Source: Chryseobacterium phosphatilyticum (GTDB lineage: Bacteria; Bacteroidota; Bacteroidia; Flavobacteriales; Weeksellaceae). Taken from it: a DNA stretch of 64,000 nucleotides. Each line of letters starts with the position of its first letter. Position 1 is the stretch's first letter. The stretch lies in NCBI RefSeq assembly GCF_002899825.2, contig NZ_PPED02000002.1:565631-629630 (forward strand), read 5' to 3'. The notes beneath the pieces were generated by a model, which was not told the origin of the DNA, ran no database searches, and saw nothing but the letters and a program-made list of their open reading frames with translations. The translations under genes were made by a program, and so were the position numbers. This document shows, piece by piece, positions 63,605 to 64,000 of the stretch.

Positions 63605-64000
63605 ATGGCAATTAATCTACAGAAAGGACAGAAAATCGAGATAGGGTTGACGAAAATGACGATCGGACTTGGTTGGGATCCTAATGAAGGGACAGGCTAT
63701 GATTTCGATCTTGATGCTTCAGCCATCATGATTGATTCTGACAGAAAATTAGTAAGCGAGGAATATTTTGTTTTTTATAATAATCTGATCTCTCCGGACG
63801 GTGCCTTAACGCATACGGGAGATGATCCTAATGGGAAAAACAGTGATGGAGATGATGACGAAGCAATCATTATTGATCTTGATAAGGTAGATTCAAGAGT
63901 AGAGGAAATCCTTTTTGTGGTAACCATCGAAGATTTTGAAAGAAGAAAACAGAATTTCGGACAGGTAAGAAATTCATACATCAGGGTTGTAGACAACCAT
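63605..64000 (+). CDS. TerD family protein (partial, cut by window end)
   Basis: 132 codons visible; the gene runs past the right edge. Begins MAINLQKGQKIEIG, then GLGWDPNEGTGYDFDLDAS and the Ca2+-binding loop DDPNGKNSDGDDD. TerD/CabC proteins are linked to stress and tellurite resistance and usually occur in clusters with other ter genes, which may follow outside the window. Confidence 0.92.
   Translation, partial: MAINLQKGQKIEIGLTKMTIGLGWDPNEGTGYDFDLDASAIMIDSDRKLVSEEYFVFYNNLISPDGALTHTGDDPNGKNSDGDDDEAIIIDLDKVDSRVEEILFVVTIEDFERRKQNFGQVRNSYIRVVDNH

Noticed and set aside
1..64000. CRISPR array, insertion sequence or rRNA operon
   Set aside because: No regularly spaced repeats, transposase-like frames or rRNA sequence seen anywhere in the window.

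Overview
The window looks like chromosome of a low-GC Bacteroidota bacterium, most likely a flavobacterium of the Chryseobacterium/Weeksellaceae type. The signs are the repeated flavobacterial promoter box TAnnTTTG, scarce Shine-Dalgarno sequences, and gene families typical of the group: DUF6427, DUF6341, DUF3109, an OstA-like protein, a CarboxypepD_reg TonB receptor and a LolA-like/M16 peptidase pair. This assignment rests on family recognition only. There is no rRNA, CRISPR array, insertion sequence or prophage. One tRNA-Gln(TTG) is present.

Layout. 0.5-3 kb: a membrane LuxR-type regulator and a secreted DUF6134-like protein. 3-7 kb: tRNA-Gln, der, upp, a hydrolase and a ComF-like protein. 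7-12 kb: a RamB/ScfR-type regulator divergent from the glyoxylate shunt genes aceB and aceA, with two matching palindromes in the gap. 12-20 kb: a terpene synthase, OmpH/Skp, a thioesterase, a serine hydrolase, queD, an LpxH-like phosphatase, a LuxE-like protein, a nuclease-fold protein and aqpZ. 20-24 kb: an M15-like peptidase, then an operon of an unknown protein, a six-helix membrane protein, a histidine kinase and a response regulator. 24-28.6 kb: an accessory island with a DUF2235 protein that lacks its nucleophile serine, two proteins of unknown family, a phage-collar-like protein and an 82-aa protein. 28.7-40 kb: an ABC-F ATPase, a small CxxCH/His protein with a TonB receptor and a lipoprotein, trigger factor, a LolA-like protein and an M16 peptidase. 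40-53 kb: conserved flavobacterial genes (DUF3109, DUF6427, DUF6341, USP, FAH, DUF2007, exonuclease, pssA, LTA-synthase-like, DUF2147, pdhB, kup, a Fur family regulator, OstA-like). 53.8-56.3 kb: three tandem secreted beta-sandwich proteins. 56.4-64 kb: two aminotransferase-fold proteins, a START-like protein, an amidase, YqgE, pdxH, HU, panD, an LPG-synthase-like membrane protein and the beginning of a TerD protein cut by the window edge.

How the genes work together. The clearest functional unit is the regulator plus aceB/aceA: this regulator family is known to control acetate/fatty-acid carbon use, and the paired GCGA-N4-TCGC palindromes look like its operators. The kinase and response regulator form a two-component system. 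The small CxxCH protein, the TonB receptor and the lipoprotein look like a ligand or metal uptake locus. The 24-28.6 kb island is the least explained region. Several genes (the ScfR-like regulator, queD, the CxxCH protein, pssA, yqgE, panD) have a -7 box only 3-5 nt before the ATG, which suggests leaderless mRNAs.
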